Origin: Yoonia vestfoldensis DSM 16212
Lineage (GTDB): Bacteria > Pseudomonadota > Alphaproteobacteria > Rhodobacterales > Rhodobacteraceae
Assembly: GCF_000382265.1 (NCBI RefSeq)
Contig: NZ_KB907975.1
Location: 1 to 64,000 of the forward strand
Direction of reading: 5' to 3'
DNA length: 64,000 bases
The position numbers were made by a program, and so were the translations under genes. This document shows, piece after piece, positions 7,663 through 16,553 of this stretch. Below the pieces are notes generated by a model. It was not told where the DNA came from and made no database searches. It saw only the letters and a list, made by a program, of their open reading frames with translations. How positions within the stretch are numbered: the first letter of the stretch is position 1; each line of letters opens with the position of its first letter.

Positions 7663-8282
7663 TCCCAACATTTTCGGTCCGCGCGATCCTGATCTGGGTC
7701 TGCCTTGCGCTTTTTGTCGTCATACCGCTTGCGGTGGCGGCAACCAGTCCGTTGCTCGCATGGCGCGCACCCGTTTACATCGCGGCGGGGTTTGCTGGCG
7801 TGATCGCGTTGGTGATCTTGCTTTTGCAACCCTTACTGGCAGGAGGGTATCTGCCGGGCCTGCCCACGACATTCGGCAAGCGTGTCCATCGCTGGACCGG
7901 CTTTGCATTGGTGGCGGCCATAATCATCCATGTAGGGGGGTTGTGGCTGACCAGCCCGCCCGACGTTGTCGACGCCCTGCTCTTCGCCTCACCGACACCG
8001 TTCGCGGTTTGGGGCGTGACGGCGATGTGGGTCTTGTTCGCTGCTGCGTTGCTCGCAGCTTTCGGACAGCGGTTGCGGGTACGGCCACAGACGTGGCGTC
8101 TCGGACATGCGGTCCTTGCGCTTGTCGGCGTCGCGGGCAGCGTGGTTCATGCGATGCTGATAGACGGCACGATGGGAACGCTGTCAAAAACCTTGCTCTG
8201 TGCATTGGTCATCGGTGCGACGATCAAGGTTCTATACGATCTGCGCGTCTGGTCGCGTATCACCCGCCGCCGGATCGGATGA
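7659..8282 (+). CDS. Ferric reductase-like transmembrane protein
   Basis: The first clear start codon is the GTG at 7734, but the open frame upstream encodes a good membrane helix (AILIWVCLALFVVIPLAV). I therefore propose a CTG start at 7659, which overlaps the previous TGA as CTGA and has GGAG six bases upstream, giving 207 residues. About six helices follow. Histidines at helix ends (GKRVHRWTG, IIHVGG, RLGHAVLA, VHAMLI) fit the bis-haem arrangement of ferric-reductase/MsrQ-like membrane domains. No FAD/NAD domain is attached. It is translationally coupled to the Tat-exported dioxygenase-like protein. Confidence 0.65.
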   Translation: MIPTFSVRAILIWVCLALFVVIPLAVAATSPLLAWRAPVYIAAGFAGVIALVILLLQPLLAGGYLPGLPTTFGKRVHRWTGFALVAAIIIHVGGLWLTSPPDVVDALLFASPTPFAVWGVTAMWVLFAAALLAAFGQRLRVRPQTWRLGHAVLALVGVAGSVVHAMLIDGTMGTLSKTLLCALVIGATIKVLYDLRVWSRITRRRIG

Positions 8283-8608
8283 TTGTCTCGGATACCTCTT
8301 TCTGGCTTGGCAGCACTCTGCGTCGGCCAGCATGATCCGGACGCGTGCAGGATGTGGATCGCATACCCAAGACGGAACGAACAAGTATCACGTCGTCGGG
8401 CCTGCGATCCTCGCATGTCCTGCGTGATTGGCAACATGCGGTCAGAGCCTCCTCCAGATCGATAGGGTTGGTCAGAACCCGACGCTGGTATGGTCACACC
8501 CGAATACCCTGGAATGCCAACGACCCCGCACCTAGAATGACACACCACATCAGCGTCCAACTGAATCGTTTGGCGATCACTCAATAAACAAAAGGACGCC
8601 TTGCGACG
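8283..8608. other. Intergenic region, no gene seen
   Basis: These 326 bases lie between a ferric-reductase-like gene and an antiporter gene on the same strand. Short frames occur on both strands, but none has a ribosome site plus a recognisable product. A promoter for the antiporter gene presumably lies here and was not identified. Confidence 0.5.
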
Positions 8609-9859
8609 ATGAATAATCCTGACCCCTTTTTTGGCTTTTCTCAGATGCATGTGCTGATGGCGGCAGTCGGCGCGGCGGTATTCATTGCCCATCTGCTGCC
8701 GCGCATATTGTTCAAACGCGGGGCTTCATCCTCGGCGATCATGATGCTGGCGGGACTGGTGATCTTCAACCTGATCCCCGGCATGCCGGCAATTCCTGAT
8801 CCGACCGTCTCACCCGCTCTGTGGGAGACCACCAGCGAGATCGTCGTCATCATCGTTTTGTTCGCGACAGGTTTGCAAATCGACGACATCAGCAGTTGGA
8901 AACGCTGGCGACCCACAGTGCGGCTTTTGGTGATTGCGATGCCGCTGACGATTGTCGCGATTGCGCTACTGGGATGGGCTCTGGCGGGCATGACGGCGGC
9001 AGGCGCAGTGCTGTTGGGTGCGGTCTTGTCGCCCACTGATCCTGTGCTGGCGGGCGACGTGCAGGTTGGTCCTCCGCTTGAGGGCCGCGAGCATCCGGTG
9101 CGCTTCACCCTCACGGCTGAGGCCGGCCTGAATGACGGCCTGGCCTTTCCTTTTGTCTATCTTGGCCTGATCATCGCGGCACAAGGGTCGGATGCATCGG
9201 TCTGGTTCGCGGAATGGTTCACGCGCGACTTGATCTACCGCATCGTCGTGGGCGCGCTGGTTGGTGCTTTCATTGGCTGGTTGTTGGGGCGCAGTCTTTT
9301 TTCGTCGTGGGGAAGCGCCGCGATCGAGAAAAGTGGCCCAGGTGTCCTTGCTCTGGGGGCGGTCCTGTTGTGCTACGGGTTGGTCGAACTTGTCGAAGGA
9401 TACGGCTTCATCGGTGTTTTCATGGCCGGTCTGGCGTGCCGCCGTGTGCAAAAGCAACACCATTTCCACAAACGCCTTCACGCGTTCAGTGAAGCAATCG
9501 AACACGTTCTGACCGTTTTTCTGCTGTTGCTGTTGGGAGGCGTGTTGCCGGCACTTTGGCCTGCGCTGGATTGGCGACACACGTTGATCGGCTTTGGGCT
9601 TATCCTGATCGTCCGGCCTTTGGTGGGCTGGCTGTCTTTGTGGCGGACGGGTTTACCACCGGGTGATCGACTGATCGTCAGCTTTTTCGGCGTGCGCGGG
9701 ATCGGTTCGATCTATTACGTGGGCTATGCGACCGGACATATGGAATTCGTGAATGAGGACCCACTCTGGGCACTGGTCGCCTATACGATTTTCGCCTCGG
9801 CTTTAATCCACGGTGCAACAAGTTTCTTGGTCGAGCGTCATGCCTCACGTCCTGCCTAA
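8609..9859 (+). CDS. Cation:proton antiporter (CPA1/NhaP-like)
   Basis: This 416-residue membrane protein has about twelve helices. The core motif GAVLSPTDPVLAGDVQVG and the following RFTLTAEAGLNDGLAFPFVYLG carry the paired acidic residues of CPA antiporters, with the ND in GLNDG as the usual ion-binding site. It has no C-terminal TrkA domain. Exchange of Na+ (or K+) for H+ across the inner membrane is the expected role, in pH and salt balance. The gene stands alone, with gaps of more than 300 bases on both sides. Confidence 0.85.
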   Translation: MNNPDPFFGFSQMHVLMAAVGAAVFIAHLLPRILFKRGASSSAIMMLAGLVIFNLIPGMPAIPDPTVSPALWETTSEIVVIIVLFATGLQIDDISSWKRWRPTVRLLVIAMPLTIVAIALLGWALAGMTAAGAVLLGAVLSPTDPVLAGDVQVGPPLEGREHPVRFTLTAEAGLNDGLAFPFVYLGLIIAAQGSDASVWFAEWFTRDLIYRIVVGALVGAFIGWLLGRSLFSSWGSAAIEKSGPGVLALGAVLLCYGLVELVEGYGFIGVFMAGLACRRVQKQHHFHKRLHAFSEAIEHVLTVFLLLLLGGVLPALWPALDWRHTLIGFGLILIVRPLVGWLSLWRTGLPPGDRLIVSFFGVRGIGSIYYVGYATGHMEFVNEDPLWALVAYTIFASALIHGATSFLVERHASRPA

Positions 9860-10257
9860 GCAAGGCCCCGCTTTTATGGGCGCAACCGAGACAGCCACCG
9901 CAAACACACAATCACGACCCATCCGCGCATATTGGCGGGTCAATATGTGAAGACGGCCGAGAAAACGACCCGGCCAAAGGCCTTCAGAACCCATCATCAA
10001 AGGGTCTTGCATCCGTCTGCCCAACGATGCCCGTCGGCCGTCAGAGAGATTACGGCCATCTGACCCAATCAATTGCAGCACGGCAAACGCATGGCGGCAT
10101 CGTGGAACGCTGTACCGATCAGATTTCTGCAAGCGTTTTCTCTCAGGTTCAACGGCATTGTATCGTGCCCGCCCAAGTATGATCTGTCGATCGGTGTTGC
10201 GGGCAGACCGGCATCAGGAACACTGATCAGACAGGATGCCGGTCCAAGTGGTATCGT
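9860..10257. other. Intergenic region, no gene seen
   Basis: These 398 bases lie between two convergent genes. Only short unsupported frames occur, and no clear terminator hairpin with a T-run was recognised. Confidence 0.5.
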
Positions 10258-10929
10258 TTAAAACCTGTACGAAGCTCTGAGCGACATCGTCGTGGCGTCG
10301 ATATCGACGGACGTATCGAAACTGTCATCGAATTGATGGCGCAGAATTTCACCGCCGACCAGAATGCTTTCGGTTGCCTTGAAGGCGATACCAGCGCCAA
10401 AGAACGTACCGTCGGTGTCTTCCGATTCCAATTCAAGTCTTGCAAGTCCGGCGGTCGCATAGGGCAGCAAGCGCCCAGCATCGTAACCGGCGCGCGCCTT
10501 CAGCCGCAGGATCGATCCGTCTGTGTCGACTGGAATTGTTGCCGTCGTGCCGTCAAATGTGCTCGTTCCTTCGTCGAGTGTGATCACATCATAGTCGACC
10601 TCACCACCCAGAACCAATCTGCCGACGCCGTGCATATAGCCGATGTGCAGCCCGTACCCGCTACCGTCGATGTCATAATCCGCAAGTTCATTCGGCGTAT
10701 CGCTTAGCGGAGACACGTCACCGATCCTGATCGACGTCTCAATCGTCACATTGCCAACCTGACCGCCAACGTACAATCCGTCCCATCCGCTTGCTGAACG
10801 AACGGGTAGCGGCGTCGCCGGCACAACCGGCGCCTGTTCCATGACAGGTTCGGCCAGACCGCCGGCAAAGGCAGGAAATGCGTTGAACCCAAGGGTTGCG
10901 ATCGCACAACTCGTTATCATCTTTTTCAT
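10258..10929 (-). CDS. Outer-membrane beta-barrel protein (Omp25/OmpA-like)
   Basis: The start at 10929 (MKKMITSCAIATLGFNAFPAFA) is preceded by AGGAAC; the longer frame to 10983 lacks a ribosome site. The 223-residue product has a signal peptide, a short Pro-rich linker (EQAPVVPATPLPV) and then WDGLYVGGQVG, the usual opening of alphaproteobacterial eight-stranded barrel proteins. It ends in the C-terminal aromatic signature SLRASYRF recognised by the BAM machinery. Function is structural or unknown. The gene is monocistronic. Confidence 0.8.
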   Translation of the reverse strand: MKKMITSCAIATLGFNAFPAFAGGLAEPVMEQAPVVPATPLPVRSASGWDGLYVGGQVGNVTIETSIRIGDVSPLSDTPNELADYDIDGSGYGLHIGYMHGVGRLVLGGEVDYDVITLDEGTSTFDGTTATIPVDTDGSILRLKARAGYDAGRLLPYATAGLARLELESEDTDGTFFGAGIAFKATESILVGGEILRHQFDDSFDTSVDIDATTMSLRASYRF

Positions 10930-11301
10930 TTCAGTTCCTGTTTTCAGAGGCGCCCAAAGTGGGCATCGCGAAAACCTGATCACTGATTGACAGCGGCAAG
11001 ACCACTACCAGTTGGTAGTCGCCAGCGACAAAGCCACGGTGATCGCGGCATCAGCCCCGGGGGACGGGCGCGAAACGGCCTGCGCAAAGCACGCCTTGCT
11101 GCGCGTGCAGACGCACCCCGCAAGGTGCCGATGAGGCCGGTCCAGAGATTTGCAAACGACTGCGCCGTGGTCGGCCGTCGGCAGGCCGAGACCCCCAAAG
11201 ACGGCTGCAAACGCGGGCGATCATGGAAATCATGTCGCCATTTTCGTGAAATCAACTCTCAACCAACCCGCTGACATCGCGCGAGGCTGCAGCGGCTTTG
11301 T
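10930..11301. other. Intergenic region, no gene seen
   Basis: These 372 bases separate two genes on the minus strand. Frames here are rich in Arg/Pro and have no recognised domain. The stretch may contain decayed sequence, but nothing could be identified. Confidence 0.45.
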
Positions 11302-12093
11302 CTATTGTCGGTTCTTGACCCGATGATCCGCTGGCACGCTATGGTGTTGGGACTGCAAGGTCACATTCCGGGATGGATAAGTTGCGGTTCCACTGCCTGC
11401 CGTTGCGTCCCAATACTTTTTCAACAGATATTTGGTCGTCGGCGCGTCCAGCTTTCTTCGGGCATTTGCCAGATGCAGATCAACCGTGACCGGCTTGATG
11501 TCCAATTCCTCCGCGATGGCCTTGATCCGTAATCCGGCTGACAAAAGGTCGAGACATTCGATTTCACGCGGGCTTAGCATCTTGATCAGCCCGTTCGGGA
11601 CCAAACGATCGCTGAGCGCGAACAGCAACCCTCGGATGTCGGCAAAATAGCTGGCGTGAATCGCTTCTACCTCATTTCCGCTCAGGCTTGATCCAAGGTT
11701 CCAGGCCTCTGCGCCTTTCACCGAGGGGAATCGTGTCACAAGAGAAAAGCCGGCGTTGAAACCAACATCTCCTGCCGCTTCGATCAGGCCTTTCTGGCGC
11801 GGCGTCAGATAGTGATAAGCGTCGAGATATGACTGCCCAGTTTTTATGGGCTACCGCGATTTGAGGCAATAGACCAGAAAAGGGTCATCCTGCTGATAGC
11901 CATTCTTGTCGTAGAATTGCTGAAATGCTTTCGGCATCGTGGTGCGGATGGTCGGGGCCAGGCCCTGCGGATCAAGCCGGAGGTAGATGATTTTGTCGAA
12001 ACCATGCGCTTTCAGGTATTCGCTTGTGGCGGTCCAACAGGTTTCCGGGTCGGCCCCCGAGGCGATTAGGTGATAGATGTCATCCGATTTCAT
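11302..12093 (-). pseudogene. LuxR-family quorum-type regulator interrupted by an amber codon
   Basis: One frame runs from the ATG at 12093 to 11302 and would give about 263 residues, but TAG at 11853-11851 (codon 81) stops it. Before the stop lies the start of an autoinducer-binding domain (GFDKIIYLRLDPQG). After it the same frame continues PIKTGQSYLDAYHYLTPRQK and ends in a LuxR helix-turn-helix (LSPREIECLDLLSAGLRIKAI, then KPVTVDLHLANARRKL). No frameshift is needed to join the parts. No luxI gene is in the window. The DNA-binding half could still be made from an internal start, for example the GTG near 11739. Confidence 0.82.
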
Positions 12094-12101
12094 CAGACCC
12101 C

Positions 12102-12117
12102 CTATGGAAAACCATAG
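12102..12117. promoter_or_regulatory. Lux-box-like dyad upstream of the broken luxR
   Basis: CTATGG-AAAA-CCATAG is a perfect 6-4-6 inverted repeat beginning 9 bases before the luxR start codon, in the 110-bp space shared with the divergent VWA-protein gene. LuxR proteins bind 16-20 bp dyads. The site could therefore link the regulator to itself or to the VWA operon. This is inferred from position and symmetry only. Confidence 0.45.
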
Positions 12118-12203
12118 CTATCATTCAACGCGGATACACCAGATTTTTCAAGCTCGTTTGACTTTCAGGTGCCCGACCGGGCTGCCTTCGCAAGGAATTG
12201 AAA

Positions 12204-15200
12204 ATGCGATCTGCCCTATATGCCTTTTTCCTGACCATCTGGGTCATTTCACCAATTGCCTCTTGGGCACAGGACCGGGCGAGTATTCTGATACTTGACG
12301 CATCCGGGTCGATGTGGGCGCAGTTGGATGGCGGAAAATCGCGGATCGAGGTGGCGCGTGATGTCTTGGCCGACTTCCTGTCCGCCCGCGACCCCGCACA
12401 GCCCCTTGGCGTGATCGCATACGGCCACAACCGCAAAGGTGATTGCGCGGATATCGAGGTGCTGGCCAACGTGGCAACGCAGGATGGCGCCACGCTTGGT
12501 GCGCGATTAAGGGCGCTGAACCCACGCGGCAAGACGCCGCTTGCCGATGCCTTGCGCCTTGCGGCCTCGCAGATTCCGGCGACGAGCGAAGAGGCTGATA
12601 TTGTGCTGGTCACAGACGGGCTGGAAACCTGTGGCGGCGATGTCTGTGCCGTCGCTGCGGAATTGGCCGCGAACGGTATTCCGGTGCGCGCTCATGTCGT
12701 TGGCTTTGGCCTGACCGAAGGAGAGATCGCGCAGATTTCCTGCATCGCAGACCAGACGGGTGGCCTCTTGCTGTCCACCCAGTCCGGGGCGGAACTGGCT
12801 GATGCCTTGGTCCGCACGACCGCTCCGGTCATCGTTGAATCCTTGCCCGCAGGTCAGGCGCTGATGAATGTCACGATCCGCGCCGATATTGCGGGTCGTC
12901 CGGATCAGGTTGCAATCCGTGCCGAAAACGCGGCGACAGGGAATGTGCAGGACTTCGGCATCCTTGATTTCGCCCAAGCGGCAGCCTTGCCCGTTCTGTT
13001 GCGCGAAGGCGATTGGACCATCATCGCGGATGCGGGTGAATTGGGCGGTGGCCAGTTGGACATCACCGTTTTGGCCGATGACAATCGCACCATTTACGTG
13101 CCGTTCCGGGGCTTGCTGCCGACACTGGACATGCCGCCCCCAACGGGCGCCTTTCGTGCGGGGATCAACGCATTGATACCCTACCGTGTCTTGCAGGAAG
13201 GGCTGGCGACAGGCGGCGGTGACTTCATCTTTTCGCTGCTACCACTTGATGCGACGACGACAACCGACCGGCGCTATACCTATTCAACACAAGACAGCCG
13301 CGTTGGAGGGCATGTCGGCGCCTTCCAGCACCCGCCGGTGCCCGGAGACTACCTCGTGGCCTTTTCCCGCAACGCAGCCTTGCCGATCGAAGAGGCGATG
13401 AAAACACTTGTCGTCACATTCGTGGACCGCCCGGAGGTGACGCTGGTCGCACCGCCTGCGGTGGCACCCGGCGCACAGATCCCGGTCACGATTACGGGCG
13501 GCATGGGGAGCAATGACCGCCTTGAGGTCTGGCGCGATGGCGCGCTCGTCTCTTGGGATCACAGCGTCAACTTGCAGGATTTCTTTGACAATCGATATGG
13601 CCCGGCCAAGCCGCTGATCGCCCCTGAAGAGGCTGGCGCATACGAGGTGGTCTATGTCTTTTCAGAGCTTGATGCCGCCACAAATGTTGCAGCCCGCCTG
13701 CCCCTGACCGTTGGCACATTGCTGGACTTTCAAGAGGAGGCATCGCTTCCACCTGGACCACAGAGCGCTGGATCCCGTGTCGCGGGTTATGAACAAAACT
13801 CTGATCGGGGCGGATTTGATATCGCCGCGACCCCGCTGGACCAACCAGACCCCCGCTTTTGCGATGCGCTGTGTGCGGCAGACCCGAATTGCGCGGCCTG
13901 GACCTTTGTCAAAGCAGGTCTTCAGGGCCCGCAAGCCATGTGCTGGACGAAATATGCCAGCGGCGAGGCGCGCCAAAGCGAGTGTTGCGTTTCAGGTGTG
14001 ATGGCTGATCTGGCCCGTCTGGGACCAACCGCGCAGGTGACGGCTGTTGCTGCGGATGACGCCGATGACGTCGCGATGAACGACGATGTCGGCTATCGCT
14101 GCGATCAGGCGATCTGTCTGATCGAGGATGCCACGACGGGGCTGAACTTTGCCCTGCCGCAGGGCTGGTTCACGGACCTGCCGACATTGGAATCCGCTGT
14201 CGCTGGTGGTCAGCCGGGCGCGCCGCGGGTGAATTTCATGTCCGACAGCAACGGGCAGACCGAAACAATTGCACTGAACCCGCATCAGTGGACCACGATG
14301 AACGGTCCTTGCATGGATTTATCGATGGGGCAGTTGTGTTATTTTGAAAGCGCCGACCCGACCGTCGCACAGGTCGCTGCCGTGCTGTCCCAGACCCTGC
14401 GCTGGACGTCGCCGGCGATGTCGACGGTCGAGATCGACATGACCCACGGGCCGGATGCCGTTTTGCCACCCGCGCTGATCGGCTATACCTGCGCGCAGGA
14501 TGGTTTCCCCTGCATCATCGTCGATGAGCCGACGGGCATTGCGCTGGTCATCCCTGCGCGCTGGTTCACCGATATCCCGGTGCTGGAACCAGCGCCGCCG
14601 GGCAGCACGCTGGATATGGCACGACTGACCTTCTACAGCCCGATGGAAGTGCCGGATGTGATTGCCATCAACCCGCTGGACTGGTCGCCAGATCGCGGCC
14701 CATGCACTGAATTTCGGTATGGGCTTGCCTGTCTGACGACAGCAGGCGCGCCATCGACGCAGGCTGCCTTCGACTTGATCGTCGACAAACTGTTCTTGAC
14801 CCGCCCCGCGGTGCGCGCCGCGCCGGCTGCTGACCCACAGGACGCCTTGGCCGCCATTATCGGGACGCTCGCGCAAGAAGATCCCGCTGCGGCCGCCGCA
14901 ATGGCCGGTCTTTTGGGTGCGGCACAGGGTGCCGTTCACGGCGGCAGTGACGCAATGCCGGGGGCGATCATCAGCCATGGCTATACACCCGGTCCGGTCT
15001 TGAAACGCTGCCCGCTTGATGCGCCCTGCGCTTTTGCGCAGCCGGACGTGCAACTGGCTGGGGCCATGCCCTCGGGCTGGACGGTCGAGGTGGCTGTGCG
15101 GCAGCCCGACACCTCCATCGCCACATGGTTCACCGATGTCGATCCGGCCGGCAATGTCAAACGCATCGGCCTTAATCAGCCAGGCGGCGAGGCGTGCATC

Positions 15201-15413
15201 GACACCCGCGCCGGACCGTTGTGCGAATTCACCCCCTATATCGCCGGTTCCGAGATGGACGTGATCGCGCGGACCCTGACACGCGGCGGTATCGCCGAGG
15301 CCGAGGCGGCCTTGGCCGCCTATCAGAGCGTTGTTCCACCCCAGGGCACGATGATGACACCCGAAAGCGTGGGCGCCCTGCTTGAGCGGATCAGAACCGG
15401 ACAAGGAAATTGA
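12204..15413 (+). CDS. Exported von Willebrand factor A protein with PAN domain and three Cys repeats
   Basis: The start at the ATG at 12204 follows AAGGA at good spacing. The 1069-residue protein has a signal peptide (cleavage near Ala22) and a VWA domain (about 26-200) with a full MIDAS: DASGS at 32-36, Thr111 and Asp138. A beta-rich middle follows, then a PAN/apple-like segment (about 527-600) with many cysteines (FCDALCAADPNCAAW). Three similar ~105-residue modules start near residues 630, 760 and 926, each with GY, two early Cys, a GW/RW segment, an I-x-LN/NP segment and a late C...C pair. It is the first gene of a two-gene unit. Cell-surface or periplasmic adhesion is likely; the ligand is unknown. 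Confidence 0.8.
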   Translation: MRSALYAFFLTIWVISPIASWAQDRASILILDASGSMWAQLDGGKSRIEVARDVLADFLSARDPAQPLGVIAYGHNRKGDCADIEVLANVATQDGATLGARLRALNPRGKTPLADALRLAASQIPATSEEADIVLVTDGLETCGGDVCAVAAELAANGIPVRAHVVGFGLTEGEIAQISCIADQTGGLLLSTQSGAELADALVRTTAPVIVESLPAGQALMNVTIRADIAGRPDQVAIRAENAATGNVQDFGILDFAQAAALPVLLREGDWTIIADAGELGGGQLDITVLADDNRTIYVPFRGLLPTLDMPPPTGAFRAGINALIPYRVLQEGLATGGGDFIFSLLPLDATTTTDRRYTYSTQDSRVGGHVGAFQHPPVPGDYLVAFSRNAALPIEEAMKTLVVTFVDRPEVTLVAPPAVAPGAQIPVTITGGMGSNDRLEVWRDGALVSWDHSVNLQDFFDNRYGPAKPLIAPEEAGAYEVVYVFSELDAATNVAARLPLTVGTLLDFQEEASLPPGPQSAGSRVAGYEQNSDRGGFDIAATPLDQPDPRFCDALCAADPNCAAWTFVKAGLQGPQAMCWTKYASGEARQSECCVSGVMADLARLGPTAQVTAVAADDADDVAMNDDVGYRCDQAICLIEDATTGLNFALPQGWFTDLPTLESAVAGGQPGAPRVNFMSDSNGQTETIALNPHQWTTMNGPCMDLSMGQLCYFESADPTVAQVAAVLSQTLRWTSPAMSTVEIDMTHGPDAVLPPALIGYTCAQDGFPCIIVDEPTGIALVIPARWFTDIPVLEPAPPGSTLDMARLTFYSPMEVPDVIAINPLDWSPDRGPCTEFRYGLACLTTAGAPSTQAAFDLIVDKLFLTRPAVRAAPAADPQDALAAIIGTLAQEDPAAAAAMAGLLGAAQGAVHGGSDAMPGAIISHGYTPGPVLKRCPLDAPCAFAQPDVQLAGAMPSGWTVEVAVRQPDTSIATWFTDVDPAGNVKRIGLNQPGGEACIDTRAGPLCEFTPYIAGSEMDVIARTLTRGGIAEAEAALAAYQSVVPPQGTMMTPESVGALLERIRTGQGN

Positions 15414-15415
15414 CC

Positions 15416-16288
15416 ATGCAGACACCATTTCAACGCCTTGCGGCGTTCGCCATCGCCACTGCGGGATCGTCAGCTTTTGCTCAGGACCTCTGCGGCCCGC
15501 TGGTTGCCAGCTATGAAAATGATGGGCTGCGCTTCACCTCCATCGCGGCAGATCAAACCCGCGAGATTCTGGGGGCGGAGTTGACGGCGAGCCGCCCCTC
15601 TGACACTGCCATTCTTGTTGCGATCCCGGGCTTCAACCTCTCATGGTACGAAAGCTCTGCCGAAGCGATTTCGGCCCTTGTTGGGTCGGACGGAAACTGG
15701 ATCTATAACGGCCCGGCCGCATGTGACCCCGATATGCAGGACCCGATCACCTTTACCGAAGACGAAGGACTGATCGTCGCGCCGCCCCCCGATGATCTGG
15801 TTTTTACCCCCGAAGAGGGGTTGGAAATTGATCCCGATGGCGCTGTCTTGACCCCGCGCGACGGGCTGTGGAAGGCAACGGTCGGGCCGACACGTATGGA
15901 AGGTTGCCCGGCGATGATGGCGCAGGCTTTTCCCGTCTCGCCAGGTGCTTTGCCGGGGATGGAGGGCGATACCAGACGGATGTCCTTTTCGCGGCCCTTC
16001 GATCCGAACGCGCTTGAAATGACCCAGTCCTTGCGAAGCGCGTGGGTCGAGGTGGGGCCAAACACCTGGATCACCGAAGCGATGCCCGGGGCCTTTGCGC
16101 AAATCCCTCAGGGGCAAAGCGGCGGTTCGCGCCTGCTGATGGAATTGACCGTGGCAAGTCCAGATTTGATCCTTTTCGACCGCACGATCGAAATCATTCT
16201 GCCCGACGTGGCAACCGCGATGATGGGGATCAGCCCGGATGGCTGCCGGGTGCGGGGCAATGAACGATGGGAAAGGATCGGCGACTAG
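15416..16288 (+). CDS. Exported protein of unknown function, partner of the VWA protein
   Basis: The ATG at 15416 lies two bases after the VWA gene's stop and has AAGGA upstream. The 290-residue product has a signal peptide ending SSAFAQ, then an acidic, Cys-poor region with repeated EGL segments (FTEDEGLIVAP, FTPEEGLEIDP, LTPRDGLWKAT, residues about 112-160) and a beta-rich C-terminal half. I do not recognise the family. Tight coupling suggests the two proteins work together in the periplasm or at the surface. Confidence 0.65.
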   Translation: MQTPFQRLAAFAIATAGSSAFAQDLCGPLVASYENDGLRFTSIAADQTREILGAELTASRPSDTAILVAIPGFNLSWYESSAEAISALVGSDGNWIYNGPAACDPDMQDPITFTEDEGLIVAPPPDDLVFTPEEGLEIDPDGAVLTPRDGLWKATVGPTRMEGCPAMMAQAFPVSPGALPGMEGDTRRMSFSRPFDPNALEMTQSLRSAWVEVGPNTWITEAMPGAFAQIPQGQSGGSRLLMELTVASPDLILFDRTIEIILPDVATAMMGISPDGCRVRGNERWERIGD

Positions 16289-16553
16289 GTCCGGATCGGG
16301 ACGTATCCTGGACCAGACGACCACAGCCAGTCGGCGCATGATTGACACGCGTGCCAATCGGCGCTGTGCCGGATTACATCGGCGGCGACCGCACGACAAG
16401 CCGCGACGATGGCCACTTTCTGGCAGCGACGGGCGCCGGACAGGCCCGCTGGCCTGGACAAGAAACGGAGCCTTCCCTGCCCCGGATTTCACATCAGCGC
16501 GGTCATACGGTGATCACGATCGAAAGGTGCTGTCAAACATGCGGCTGCAAGCG

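Noticed and set aside
975..11853. Amber (TAG) recoding as a sense codon in this organism
   Set aside because: TAG is the normal end of several intact genes here (spermidine-synthase-like, nitB, nitH), so two separate nonsense changes are simpler.
14319..15428. 369-codon minus-strand frame inside the VWA gene
   Set aside because: It is a shadow frame. The plus strand has a signal peptide, MIDAS and Cys repeats.
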